Below are positions 17,296-26,649 of a stretch of DNA of 64,000 nt, piece after piece. The DNA comes from Clostridia bacterium (GTDB lineage: Bacteria; Bacillota; Clostridia; Oscillospirales; CAG-272): contig JAFVXH010000017.1 of assembly GCA_017501225.1 (NCBI GenBank), positions 19,456 to 83,455 of the forward strand, given 5' to 3'. The first letter of the stretch is position 1. Each line of letters begins with the position of its first letter. The notes beneath the pieces are model-generated. The model saw only the letters and a program-made list of their open reading frames with translations. It made no database searches and was not told the origin of the DNA. Made by a program: the position numbers and the translations under genes.

Positions 17296-18174
17296 ATGAA
17301 GATCAGCCAACTGTTAAAAGAGGAGAAGCTTTCGCTCTCCTTTGAGGTGTTTCCGCCCAAGAGCGATGCCGGCTTCTCTGCCGTCGAGGCGGCGGTGCGC
17401 GAGATTGCCGCGCTGCACCCCTCGTTCATGAGCGTGACCTACGGTGCCGGCGGCGGCACCAGTCAATATACGCTGGACATCGCCAAGGAGATCAAGGAGC
17501 AGTTTGACGTTCCCAGCCTTGCGCACCTGACCTGCATTTCTTCCGATAAAAGCACCGTGCACGCGCGTATCGAGGATCTCAAGCGCGCGGGAATCGAGAA
17601 CGTGCTGGCGCTCCGCGGCGATATTCCAAGCGGACAGACGCAGAAGGATTACAGCAATCTGGATTACCGTCACGCGGTGGATCTGATTCGGGAGCTGAAG
17701 GCGTCGGGTGCGGATTTCTGCATCGGAGGCGCGTGCTATCCCGAGGTACATCCCGAAAGCTCCAACCAAAAGGAGGATCTTTTGCACCTGAAGGAAAAGG
17801 TGGACGCGGGCTGTGAATTTTTGACCACGCAGATGTTTTTTGACAACAATCTGCTTTATAATTTCCTCTACAAGCTGCGTGAGAGCGGTGTGACCGTCCC
17901 GGTCATTCCGGGTATTATGCCCATCACGAACGCAAGGCAGATCGAGCGCGCGCTCCATTTGTCGGGCTCCTTTATGCCGCGTCGCTTCTGGGCACTCGTG
18001 GACAGGTTTGGCACCGATCCTGCGGCGATGCAGCAGGCGGGAATTGCCTACGCGACCGATCAGATCATTGATCTGTACGCGAACAACGTCACCAACGTAC
18101 ACGTATATTCGATGAACAATCCGCAGGTGGCAAAGAAGATCATGGAAAATCTTTCCTGCATTCTGGGCAAATGA
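17296..18174 (+). CDS. metF: 5,10-methylenetetrahydrofolate reductase
   Basis: This flavoprotein TIM barrel reduces methylene-THF to methyl-THF, the methyl donor for MetH. LSFEVFPPKSDAG at the N terminus, MSVTYGAGGGTS, HLTCI, NVLALRGDIP, FLTTQMFFDNNLLYNF and PVIPGIMPITNARQI are family hallmarks. The length is 292 residues. ATG 17296 is preceded by GTGGAGG; a GTG at 17284 lies in that site and is rejected. Its stop overlaps the next start (ATGA), so metF, the reactivation protein and metH are translationally coupled. Confidence 0.94.
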   Translation: MKISQLLKEEKLSLSFEVFPPKSDAGFSAVEAAVREIAALHPSFMSVTYGAGGGTSQYTLDIAKEIKEQFDVPSLAHLTCISSDKSTVHARIEDLKRAGIENVLALRGDIPSGQTQKDYSNLDYRHAVDLIRELKASGADFCIGGACYPEVHPESSNQKEDLLHLKEKVDAGCEFLTTQMFFDNNLLYNFLYKLRESGVTVPVIPGIMPITNARQIERALHLSGSFMPRRFWALVDRFGTDPAAMQQAGIAYATDQIIDLYANNVTNVHVYSMNNPQVAKKIMENLSCILGK

Positions 18175-18764
18175 CACAGCACGCTATTGAACTGTTTGAC
18201 GCATCTCTCCCACCCGTGGATCGAGGAGAGGTTCTGCGCTATCTGCGCGCCCGGGAGAGCGGCGAGGTCGACGCTCTGATCGAGGACTGCCTTGCCGAGT
18301 GCGAGGGAGCGCTTACGGGTGCCGGGGTGTGCTATTGCAGAGCCGAATTGCGCTTTGAGAATGGCTTTGCGGTGATTTTCGGACAAACGATCGAAAGTCA
18401 CGACCTTGCGCGCGCACTTGCGGGGTGCCGCGAGGTGCTTCTGCTTGGGGCGACCGTAGGTGTCGGGATGGATCGTCTGATCGCAAAATACAGCCGCCTC
18501 TGCCCGTCCCGCGCGCTTTGTCTGGACGCGATCGGTGACGAGCGCATCGAGGCCCTTTGCGACGCGTTTTGTGCGCAGATGCAACAAAAGACGGGCAGCA
18601 CGCTCGGTATGCGCTTCAGCCCGGGGTATGGGGATCTGCCTCTGTCCTATCAAAGGGAGCTGTTCGCGATTCTGGATTGCCCGCGTAAGATCGGTCTTAC
18701 CCTTGGCGAAAGCCTTTTGATGTCCCCGTCCAAGTCGGTGACGGCGCTGGTCGGGATCTCGTAA
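18171..18764 (+). CDS. Stand-alone methionine synthase activation domain protein
   Basis: The 197-residue protein matches the C-terminal SAM-binding reactivation domain of cobalamin-dependent MetH. The markers are RFSPGYGDLPLSYQ (the RxxxGY SAM-binding motif) and the ending LTLGESLLMSPSKSVTALVGIS. In Escherichia coli this domain is fused to MetH, where it re-methylates oxidised cob(II)alamin with SAM and an electron donor. Here it is a separate gene, overlapping metF by 4 nt and lying 17 nt before metH, whose own protein lacks it. The two should act together. Such separate domains are known in Clostridia and Thermotoga. Confidence 0.88.
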   Translation: MTQHAIELFDASLPPVDRGEVLRYLRARESGEVDALIEDCLAECEGALTGAGVCYCRAELRFENGFAVIFGQTIESHDLARALAGCREVLLLGATVGVGMDRLIAKYSRLCPSRALCLDAIGDERIEALCDAFCAQMQQKTGSTLGMRFSPGYGDLPLSYQRELFAILDCPRKIGLTLGESLLMSPSKSVTALVGIS

Positions 18765-18781
18765 GAAATGGAGATGACACC

Positions 18782-21208
18782 GTGCATATTTTGGAATTTA
18801 TGAAGGAGCATCTCGTTCTGCTGGACGGCGGAATGGGAACGCTTCTGCAAGCAAAGGGGCTTGCGGCAGGGGAATTGCCCGAGCGTTGGAATCTGGCGTA
18901 TCCCGAGAGGATCACCGAGGTCCATCGCGCGTATTTTGACGCGGGAAGCCATATCGTCAGCACCAACACCTTCGGCGCCAACACCCTGCATTACACGTCG
19001 GCGGAATTGGAGGAGATCATCCCCGCCGCCGTGGAGAACGCAAGACGTGCGCAAAGAGAAACGGTGGGAACGCAGCCCACCTTCGTAGCTCTTGACATCG
19101 GTCCTACGGGGCGACTGCTAAGCCCTTTTGGTGATCTGGATTTTGAGGACGCGGTGTCGATTTTTGCGACCACGGTCGAGATCGGCGTCCGCGCGGGCGT
19201 GGATCTGATTCTGATTGAAACGATGAACGACAGCTACGAAACAAAGGCGGCATTACTTGCCGCCAAGGAGCACAGCACGCTCCCCGTATTCGTTTCCAAT
19301 GCGTACGGTGAGGACGGAAAGCTGATGACGGGCGCAACACCCTCTGTGATGGCGGCGATGCTGGAGGGGCTTGGTGCCGATGCCATCGGTGTCAACTGCT
19401 CCCGAGGTCCTGCGGCTTTGCTTCCCATCGCAACGGAATTGGTCGCAAGGACGTCCCGCCCCATATTCCTCAAGCCCAACGCGGGGCTTCCGCATATAGA
19501 AAACGGGAGGACGGTCTACGACGTTTCTCCCGAGGCGTTTGCGGAATGCGTCAAGCTCGCGGTCGGGAACGGTGTGCGTGCCGTTGGCGGCTGCTGCGGA
19601 ACGACGCCCGAATATATCCGCGCGCTCTCGCAGGCGGTCGGTGCAATGACGCCTTTGCCAATCGAAAAAAAGAGCGAAAGCGTCGTGACCTCGTACGCTT
19701 CGTCGGTTTCGTTCGGGAAAACGCCCGTGCTGATCGGCGAGCGCATCAACCCGACGGGCAAAAAGCGATTCCGTCAGGCACTCATCGAGCACGATATCGA
19801 CTACGTTTTGCGTGAAGCCTTTCGTCAGGAGACAAATGGTGCTCACGTGCTGGACGTCAACGTAGGAACTCCCGAGGTGGACGAGGCGTCCTTGCTTTGC
19901 GAGATCACGCGCGAGCTGCAGGCGGTCTGCGCACTCCCCTTACAGCTGGATACGGCAGACCCTGTCGCCATGGAGCGCGCGCTGCGCGTCTACAACGGAA
20001 AAGCCCTGATCAACTCTGTCAACGGCAAAAAAGAGAGCATGGAACAGATTTTTCCGTTGGCGAAAAAATACGGCGGCGTGGTAGTTGCCCTGACGCTGGA
20101 CGAAAACGGCATCCCCGAAACGGCGCAGGGCAGAGTCGAAATCGCGCGGCGCATCCTTGAGGCGGCGGCGGAATACGGGATCGACAAGAAGGATCTTCTG
20201 TTTGACCCGCTGACCCTGACCGTCAGTGCCGACGCAAATGCCGCGCGTGTGACGCTGGAGGCAGTGGAGCGTATCCGAAATGAACTTGGATGCAATACCT
20301 CGCTCGGCGTTTCTAACGTATCCTTCGGACTTCCGCGCCGCGAGATGCTCAACAGCACGTTCTTCTCCATGGCGTTGGAGCGCGGACTGTCTGCCGCGAT
20401 TCTCAATCCCGATTCACAGGATATGATGCGCGCGTATTACGCTTTTTGCGCGCTGTCGGGATCGGACGCACAGTGCGCGTCCTATATTGCGTTTGCCGAG
20501 AAATGCCCGATGCCCTCGAATACCACCGCAGTCGCGACGGAATCGAAGGAAGCCGTGCCGACGGACGGTGGCTCCGAGCTGCAAAACGCCATCCGCAAGG
20601 GTAGGTGTGAATCGGCAAAAAAAGAGGCGAAGCGGCTTTTGGAAAGCGTATCGCCGACGGACCTGATCGCGCATTGGATCGTGCCCGCCTTGGACGCGGT
20701 GGGGAAGGGCTTTGAGGAAAAGCGCGTGTACCTGCCGCAGCTCCTGATGAGCGCGGAGGCGGCAAAGGCGGCGTTCGAGGAGGTCAAGTGCGCGCTTCTT
20801 AAGGATGGCTCCCATGCAAAAGCAAGAGGGCTTTCGGTTGTGATCGCAACCGTTAAGGGGGATATTCACGACATCGGCAAGAACATCGTAAGACTTCTTT
20901 TGGAGAACTACGGCTTTGAGGTTCTGGATCTTGGAAAGGACGTAGAACCTGCGCGCATCCTGGATGCGGCACGGGAGCGGAGCGCGTCGCTGGTCTGCCT
21001 GAGTGCCCTGATGACCACAACGCTTCCCGCCATGGAGGAAACGGTGCGCCTGCTTCACGATGCCCTCCCGCAATGCAAGGTCGCGGTCGGGGGTGCGGTT
21101 CTGAACGGGGAGTACGCCCACCGTATGGGTGCGGATTTTTATTCCGCGGATGCCATGGGTGCCGTCCGCTATGCGGAGAGTCTTTCGGGCACGGAGCGCG
21201 GAAAATAG
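18782..21208 (+). CDS. metH: Cobalamin-dependent methionine synthase without activation domain
   Basis: The 808-residue enzyme transfers the methyl group of methyl-THF to homocysteine through cobalamin. Residues 1-290 are the homocysteine domain, with LLDGGMGTLLQ and the zinc cysteines in GVNCSRGP and GGCCGTTPEYI. The pterin domain spans ~315-570 (LIGERINPTGKK, LDVNVGTPEVDE). The cap and B12 domains run from ~600 to 808, with GDIHDIGKNIV placing the cobalt-ligand His at 696. The start is GTG 18782 after GGAG; ATG 18800 is an alternative. The reactivation domain is absent and is encoded by the preceding gene. A terminator follows. Confidence 0.94.
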   Translation: MHILEFMKEHLVLLDGGMGTLLQAKGLAAGELPERWNLAYPERITEVHRAYFDAGSHIVSTNTFGANTLHYTSAELEEIIPAAVENARRAQRETVGTQPTFVALDIGPTGRLLSPFGDLDFEDAVSIFATTVEIGVRAGVDLILIETMNDSYETKAALLAAKEHSTLPVFVSNAYGEDGKLMTGATPSVMAAMLEGLGADAIGVNCSRGPAALLPIATELVARTSRPIFLKPNAGLPHIENGRTVYDVSPEAFAECVKLAVGNGVRAVGGCCGTTPEYIRALSQAVGAMTPLPIEKKSESVVTSYASSVSFGKTPVLIGERINPTGKKRFRQALIEHDIDYVLREAFRQETNGAHVLDVNVGTPEVDEASLLCEITRELQAVCALPLQLDTADPVAMERALRVYNGKALINSVNGKKESMEQIFPLAKKYGGVVVALTLDENGIPETAQGRVEIARRILEAAAEYGIDKKDLLFDPLTLTVSADANAARVTLEAVERIRNELGCNTSLGVSNVSFGLPRREMLNSTFFSMALERGLSAAILNPDSQDMMRAYYAFCALSGSDAQCASYIAFAEKCPMPSNTTAVATESKEAVPTDGGSELQNAIRKGRCESAKKEAKRLLESVSPTDLIAHWIVPALDAVGKGFEEKRVYLPQLLMSAEAAKAAFEEVKCALLKDGSHAKARGLSVVIATVKGDIHDIGKNIVRLLLENYGFEVLDLGKDVEPARILDAARERSASLVCLSALMTTTLPAMEETVRLLHDALPQCKVAVGGAVLNGEYAHRMGADFYSADAMGAVRYAESLSGTERGK

Positions 21209-21230
21209 GAGCTTCATACAGCATATTTGT

Positions 21231-21269
21231 CGGTCGGAAAGGTGTAATGCTTTTCCGACCGGCTTTTTT
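21231..21269 (+). terminator. Terminator after metH
   Basis: An 11-bp stem (cggtcggaaag / cttttccgaccg) with an 8-base loop is followed by GGC and seven T. Confidence 0.88.
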
Positions 21270-21336
21270 TGTGCAGAGAAACCGACAAAACGGTACAAAA
21301 ACCAAAGAAATCCAACGTCGCGCGCGCAAAAAGTAT

Positions 21337-21365
21337 TTGACATTCCGATTCTTTGGGTGTATAAT
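21337..21365 (+). promoter_or_regulatory. Sigma-A promoter of the symporter-aminotransferase operon
   Basis: TTGACA at 21337-21342, 17 bp, TATAAT at 21360-21365, about 74 bp before the first start codon. No terminator was seen between here and 28296. Confidence 0.88.
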
Positions 21366-21438
21366 TGATTTATTATAACAAAGTAAAGTAAAAGATGACT
21401 CTGCGCGCCCCTGCGCGCGTAGGAGAGGAGGCGCCGGA

Positions 21439-22977
21439 ATGGTATTGGACTATATCGTGCTTTTGCTCTATGCGGTCGGCATGATCGCCATTGCGATCTA
21501 TACGCGCAACCGCTCGGGCTCGGTGGACGATTTTCTGTTGGCGGGCAAAAAAGGATTGAACGGACTGATGAGTGCCTTTGCATACGGAACGACCTATTTT
21601 TCCGCGGTGATCTTTATCGGGTATGCGGGCAGCTTCGGCACCCGCTTCGGTCTTGCATCGGTCTGGATCGGCATCGGGAATGCCATTTTCGGTTCTCTGA
21701 TCGCGTGGATGGTTCTGGCAAAGCGGACCAAAAACATGACGCAGCGCCTTTCCTCCAAGACCATGCCCGATTTTTTCTCCAAACGATACGACAGCCACGC
21801 ACTCAAGCTGGTCAGTGCCGTTGTGATCTTTATTTTCCTTATTCCGTATTCCGCCTCGGTCTATTCGGGTCTTAGCGCTCTGTTTGAGATCGTGTTTGGC
21901 ATTGAGGGCTGGATCATCATGCTGGCGCTTGCGGCTCTGACGGCAGTCTATCTGTTTTTTGGCGGCTACTTTGCCACGGCGCTTTCGGATTTCATCCAGG
22001 GGATCATCATGCTGGTCGGCGTTGTTCTGATGGTGGTGCTGTTTATGAACAGCCCTGAGGTCAAGTGGGATCTCTCCTCTTTGGTGACCGATGCAGAGAA
22101 AACGTGGTTCACCTTCTCAAGCTCGCAAACGGGCTTTTACGGTTCCACCGTTTCGCTGCTTTCTCTGATCTGCCTGACCTCCTTCGGTGTGTGGGCGTTG
22201 CCGCAAACGATACATAAGTATTACGCCATCCGCGACCGCAAGGCGATTCGCCTCGGCACAGCCGTCAGCACGGGCTTTGCGCTTGTGATCGGCTTCTGCG
22301 CATACTTCGTGGGTGCTTTGAGCAAATTTTTCCCGCAGACCGAGGGGATCCCCTCGGACAGGATCGTTCCCACCATGCTTTCTATCGTGATCCCTACGGG
22401 TCTTATGGGGTTGATCGCGGTGCTGATCCTTTCTGCCAGCATGTCCACGCTCTCCTCGGTTTCCTTGGCGAGTGCGTCGGTCGTGGCAATGGACCTTTAC
22501 AAGGGCAGTATTCGAAAGAACGCCGACGAGAAGAACGTCAACCTTGTCATGCGCGTGCTGTGTCTGGTATTTATTGTGATCTCGGTGGTGCTGGCGGTAC
22601 TGAACGAGGAATTCGGCATTTCCGCGATCGCGTATATGATGGGAATCAGCTGGGGAACGCTCGCGGGCTGCTTTATGGGACCGTTCGTTCTGGGACTTCT
22701 TTGGAAGCGCGTTACGAAGCCTGCGGTCTGGTGCTCGATCATAGGATCGTTGATCCTGACCGCGGTCCTGATCGTGGTATTGGGATATGACAGTCAGGGC
22801 TGGAGCTGTACGTTTGGGGTAGCGCTCAAGAGCGGCATCTCGCTCTCTCCCACCATCGGCGTGATCTGCATGATCTTCTCGCTTGCCATCACGGCGGTCG
22901 TCAGCCTGTTCACCAAGGCGCCCGAGCAGAGGGTTTTGGACGAGGCTTTTTCCAAGCCCATTGAAAATGAAGTGTAA
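21439..22977 (+). CDS. Sodium:solute symporter (SSS family)
   Basis: A membrane transporter of 512 residues with about 13 hydrophobic segments. The SSS signatures are DDFLLAGKKGLNGLMSAFAYGTTYFSAV near the N terminus, the GGYFATALSDFIQGIIML segment, and SASMSTLSSVSLASASV near TM9, where the Na2-site serines lie. It most resembles proline/pantothenate type members, but the substrate is not readable. It opens an operon for amino-acid oxidation, so it may import an amino acid or keto acid. AGGAGAGGAGG precedes the ATG. Confidence 0.9.
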   Translation: MVLDYIVLLLYAVGMIAIAIYTRNRSGSVDDFLLAGKKGLNGLMSAFAYGTTYFSAVIFIGYAGSFGTRFGLASVWIGIGNAIFGSLIAWMVLAKRTKNMTQRLSSKTMPDFFSKRYDSHALKLVSAVVIFIFLIPYSASVYSGLSALFEIVFGIEGWIIMLALAALTAVYLFFGGYFATALSDFIQGIIMLVGVVLMVVLFMNSPEVKWDLSSLVTDAEKTWFTFSSSQTGFYGSTVSLLSLICLTSFGVWALPQTIHKYYAIRDRKAIRLGTAVSTGFALVIGFCAYFVGALSKFFPQTEGIPSDRIVPTMLSIVIPTGLMGLIAVLILSASMSTLSSVSLASASVVAMDLYKGSIRKNADEKNVNLVMRVLCLVFIVISVVLAVLNEEFGISAIAYMMGISWGTLAGCFMGPFVLGLLWKRVTKPAVWCSIIGSLILTAVLIVVLGYDSQGWSCTFGVALKSGISLSPTIGVICMIFSLAITAVVSLFTKAPEQRVLDEAFSKPIENEV

Positions 22978-22995
22978 TTTGTGACGGAGGAATAT

Positions 22996-24294
22996 ATGAT
23001 CTGGTCAAAACAAGAGATTCTTCCCAGAGAAGAAATTGAAGCCATTCAGCTCTCCCGCTTGCAGGAAACCGTTGCGCGGGTGTATGAAAAGGTTGCCCCT
23101 TACCGCAAAAAAATGGACGAGGCAGGCATTCGCCCTTCGGATATTCAAAGCCTTTCCGATCTTGCAAGACTCCCCTTTGTGACCAAGCGGGATCTGCGTG
23201 ACAACTATCCCTTCGGAATGTTTGCGGTACCCAAGGAGGAATTGGTCCGCATCCACGCATCGAGCGGAACGACGGGAAAGCCCACCGTGGTGGGATATAC
23301 GCAAAACGATCTGGACGTCTGGACCGAGTGCGTGTCGCGCGTTGCCTGCATGGGAGGTGCTACGGAAAAGGACGTCGCGCAGATCTGCTTCGGATACGGT
23401 ATGTTTACGGGAGCGCTCGGGCTTCACTACGGACTGGAGCGCATCGGTGCCGCGATCGTGCCCTCGTCCACGGGCAACTCCGAAAAGCAAATCATGTATA
23501 TGCAGGATTTTGAGACCTCACTTCTGGTCGCAACCCCCTCCTACGCCTTGCGCCTTGCCGAGGTGGCAAGATCCATGGGAATTGATCCCGCAAAGGATCT
23601 GAAGGTCAAGATCGGCCTTGTGGGCAGTGAGCTTCTGACCGACGCGATGCGCGAGGAAATGCGAAAATATTGGGGCAAGGATATGCTCATCACCTCCAAC
23701 TACGGCATGAGCGAGCTCAACGGACCGGGTGTGTCGGGCGAGTGCGAGTATCTTTGCGGCATGCACATCAACGAGGACTTCTACATCCCCGAGATCATCG
23801 ACTCCGAAACGGGCGAGGTGCTGCCTGCGGGAGAGAAGGGTGAGCTCGTCATTACCTGCATCAAAAAAGAGGGCTTGCCCCTGATCCGCTACCGCACCAA
23901 GGATATTACGCGCCTGTTCTATGAAAAATGCAAGTGCGGACGAACCTTCTGCCGCATGGAGAACCTCTCGGGCAGAAGCGACGATATGCTCAAGGTCCGC
24001 GGCGTCAACGTATTCCCGGGACAGATCGAGGAGGTCATCTTCGGCTTTGAAGAGCTCGGACCTCACTACGAGATCATCGTTGAGCGCGAGGGGTATCTGG
24101 ACAAGATGACCATTCGCGTCGAGCTGGTGCACTCCACCGACTCCTTTGCGGAGCTGGAGCGACTGAGAAACGCCATCCGCGCAAAGCTGCGCACGGTGCT
24201 TGGGTTGGATGCCAAGATCATGCTGGAATCCCCCAACACCCTGCAGCGCTTTGAGGGCAAGGCAAAACGAATCAAGGATTTGAGGAGCAAATAA
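22996..24294 (+). CDS. paaK: Phenylacetate--CoA ligase family protein
   Basis: An adenylate-forming aryl-acid CoA ligase of 432 residues. The P-loop is HASSGTTGKPTVVGYTQND; other PaaK markers are ICFGYGMFTGALGLHYG, YGMSELNGPGVSGEC and RSDDMLKVRGVNVFPGQIEE. The ATG at 22996 follows GGAGG at five bases; GTG 22981 lies upstream of that site. PaaK-like ligases next to indolepyruvate ferredoxin oxidoreductase convert between aryl acids and aryl-acetyl-CoA. Here the ligase could run in the direction that frees the acid and conserves energy, but that is inference. Confidence 0.92.
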   Translation: MIWSKQEILPREEIEAIQLSRLQETVARVYEKVAPYRKKMDEAGIRPSDIQSLSDLARLPFVTKRDLRDNYPFGMFAVPKEELVRIHASSGTTGKPTVVGYTQNDLDVWTECVSRVACMGGATEKDVAQICFGYGMFTGALGLHYGLERIGAAIVPSSTGNSEKQIMYMQDFETSLLVATPSYALRLAEVARSMGIDPAKDLKVKIGLVGSELLTDAMREEMRKYWGKDMLITSNYGMSELNGPGVSGECEYLCGMHINEDFYIPEIIDSETGEVLPAGEKGELVITCIKKEGLPLIRYRTKDITRLFYEKCKCGRTFCRMENLSGRSDDMLKVRGVNVFPGQIEEVIFGFEELGPHYEIIVEREGYLDKMTIRVELVHSTDSFAELERLRNAIRAKLRTVLGLDAKIMLESPNTLQRFEGKAKRIKDLRSK

Positions 24295-24296
24295 AC

Positions 24297-26036
24297 ATGG
24301 CAGAACAGAAAATTATGCTGGGGAACGAGGCGATCGCACGCGGTGCCTTTGAGGCAGGCGTCAAGGTCTGCAGCTCTTATCCCGGAACTCCCAGCACCGA
24401 GATCAGTGAATATCTTTCGACCTATCCCGAGGTCTATACCGAATGGGCACCCAACGAAAAGGTTGCTACGGAGGTCGCCATCGGCGCATCCATCTCCGGC
24501 GTGCGCAGCCTTGCGTGCATGAAGCACGTAGGTCTGAACGTTGCGTCCGATCCGCTTTATACCTTTTCCTACACCGGTGTTGGTGGAGGATCGGTTCTTG
24601 TGGTTGCGGACGACCCCGGTCTTGCCAGCTCGCAAAACGAGCAGGACACCCGCATGGTCGCACGCAGTGCGCACATCCCCGTGCTTGAGCCCTCGGACAG
24701 CGGTGAAGCAAAGGAATTTATCAAGCTCGCATATCAGATCAGCGAGGAATACGACACCCCCGTGATCCTGCGCACGACTACCAAGCTCTCGCACTCCCAG
24801 AGTGTCGTCACGCTTGACGAGCGTGTTGTGCCGAAGGATCGGGAATATACGCGCGACGCATCCAAATACGTGATGATGCCCGCGTCCACCATTGGCAGAC
24901 ACGTCTTTGTCGAGGCGCGCGAGAATCGCCTTGCAGAGGACGCAAACACACTCTCCATCAACAGAATGGAGCTGCGCGATACCAAGATCGGCTTTGTCAC
25001 CGCGGGCATTCCGTATCAGTACGTCAGAGAGGCTTGCCCCGAGGCGAGCGTCTTAAAGCTTGGTATGACCAACCCCATTCCGAAGGCCCTGATTGCGGAG
25101 TTTGCAAGCAAGGTGGAGAAGCTTTACGTATTCGAGGAGCTGGAGCCCGTTATCGAGGAGCAGATCCGCGCGATGGGGATTTCCGTCCTTGGCAAGGAGC
25201 TCTTTACGCGCCAAGGCGAATACAGCGCAAATCTGTTGCGCCGTGTGCTGTTCGGAACGACCGATGCGGTCTTTACGGCGGCAGAGGCACCCAACCGTCC
25301 TCCCATTCTTTGCCCCGGATGCCCTCACAGAAGCGTATTCTCGGTGCTCGCAAGGCTCAAGATCCACGCGGCGGGCGATATCGGATGCTATACGCTCGGA
25401 GCCGTCGCACCTTTGAACGTCATTGACACCACCGTCTGCATGGGAGCCAGCATTTCCTCGCTTCACGGTATTGAGAAGGCAAGAGGCAAGGAGTTTATCA
25501 AGAATTGGGTTGCCGTGATCGGCGACTCCACCTTCTTACATACCGGAATCAATTCGCTTGTGAATATGGTATACAACAAATCGAGCGCGACGGTCATCAT
25601 TCTGGACAACCGCACCACGGGTATGACGGGACATCAGGAGCACGCCGCAACGGGTAAGACTCTGATGGGTGAGAGCACGTACGCGATCGATCTTGCATCT
25701 CTTTGCCGCGCGATCGGCGTACCCAACGTCATTGAAGTAGATGCGTTTGACATTAAGGCACTGGAAGCGAATATCAAGCAGAGCGTGAAGGGGGACGTGC
25801 TGACGGTTCTGATCGCAAAGGCGCCCTGCGCGCTGCTCAAAGGACAGAAATTCCCGTACGTTTGTGTGGCAGACCCCGACGCCTGCAAGAAGTGCGGCGC
25901 GTGCCTCAAGATTGGATGCCCCGCGCTGACCAAGAACGCAGACGGAACCGTCACGATCAACGCGACCATGTGCAACGGCTGTGGGCTTTGCCAAAGCTAC
26001 TGCAAATTCGGAGCGATTGCAAAGGTGGAACGATAA
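24297..26036 (+). CDS. iorA: Indolepyruvate ferredoxin oxidoreductase, alpha subunit
   Basis: The thiamine-diphosphate subunit (579 residues) oxidatively decarboxylates aryl-pyruvates (from Trp, Phe, Tyr) to aryl-acetyl-CoA and passes electrons to ferredoxin. GNEAIARGAFEAGVKVCSSYPGTPSTE and NEKVATEVAIGASISG are the pyrimidine-domain signatures. CPGCPHRSVF and GDIGCYTLG with GDSTFLHTGINSL form the TPP domain. The C-terminal ferredoxin-like domain has CKKCGACLKIGCP and CNGCGLCQSYCKF for two 4Fe-4S clusters, the first with slightly altered spacing. Two bases separate it from paaK and one from iorB. Confidence 0.94.
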   Translation: MAEQKIMLGNEAIARGAFEAGVKVCSSYPGTPSTEISEYLSTYPEVYTEWAPNEKVATEVAIGASISGVRSLACMKHVGLNVASDPLYTFSYTGVGGGSVLVVADDPGLASSQNEQDTRMVARSAHIPVLEPSDSGEAKEFIKLAYQISEEYDTPVILRTTTKLSHSQSVVTLDERVVPKDREYTRDASKYVMMPASTIGRHVFVEARENRLAEDANTLSINRMELRDTKIGFVTAGIPYQYVREACPEASVLKLGMTNPIPKALIAEFASKVEKLYVFEELEPVIEEQIRAMGISVLGKELFTRQGEYSANLLRRVLFGTTDAVFTAAEAPNRPPILCPGCPHRSVFSVLARLKIHAAGDIGCYTLGAVAPLNVIDTTVCMGASISSLHGIEKARGKEFIKNWVAVIGDSTFLHTGINSLVNMVYNKSSATVIILDNRTTGMTGHQEHAATGKTLMGESTYAIDLASLCRAIGVPNVIEVDAFDIKALEANIKQSVKGDVLTVLIAKAPCALLKGQKFPYVCVADPDACKKCGACLKIGCPALTKNADGTVTINATMCNGCGLCQSYCKFGAIAKVER

Positions 26037-26037
26037 G

Positions 26038-26613
26038 ATGAAAAGCATGAATATTATGGTGGTTGGCGTCGGAGGCCAGGGAACGCTTCTGACCAGCCGT
26101 ATTATCGGACAGACTGCCCTGAAGGCAGGGTATGACGTCAAGCTCTCCGAGGTGCACGGAATGGCACAGAGGGGTGGCAGCGTGGTGACCTTTATCCGCT
26201 ACGGCGAGCAAGTTTTCGAGCCCGTGGTTGAGGTCGGCGACGTAGACGTTCTCATTTCCTTTGAGCGCTTGGAGGCGCTCAGATATGCGCATTATCTGAA
26301 GCAGGACGGCGTTCTGATCGTCAACGATTGCAGGATCGATCCCATGACGGTCGTCATCGGTGCCAAGGAATATCCCGAACAGATCCTTGCGCGTCTGCAG
26401 ACGGAGCACCGCGTTCTTTCTCTGGATGCCGGCAAGATCGCGCAGGAGCTGGGCAACAGCCGCGTGGTCAACTCGGTCATTCTCGGACTTGCCGCAACGC
26501 AATTGGAGTTTTCCAAGGATGCGTGGCTGGAGATGATCGCAAAAACCGTTCCGCCCAAGACGGTGGAGGTCAATCAGGCGGCGTTCTGCCGCGGCTACGG
26601 GCAAAACGCGTAA
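26038..26613 (+). CDS. iorB: Indolepyruvate ferredoxin oxidoreductase, beta subunit
   Basis: The gamma-domain subunit of 2-oxoacid:ferredoxin oxidoreductases (191 residues). It starts MKSMNIMVVGVGGQGTLLTSRIIG, followed by the diagnostic SEVHGMAQRGGSVVTFIRYG. It completes the IorAB complex. The ATG at 26038 lies one base after the iorA stop, and the conserved region starts right there. Confidence 0.93.
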   Translation: MKSMNIMVVGVGGQGTLLTSRIIGQTALKAGYDVKLSEVHGMAQRGGSVVTFIRYGEQVFEPVVEVGDVDVLISFERLEALRYAHYLKQDGVLIVNDCRIDPMTVVIGAKEYPEQILARLQTEHRVLSLDAGKIAQELGNSRVVNSVILGLAATQLEFSKDAWLEMIAKTVPPKTVEVNQAAFCRGYGQNA

Positions 26614-26649
26614 CCGGTATTTCAATCCAAAACACAGGAGGAATCAATC

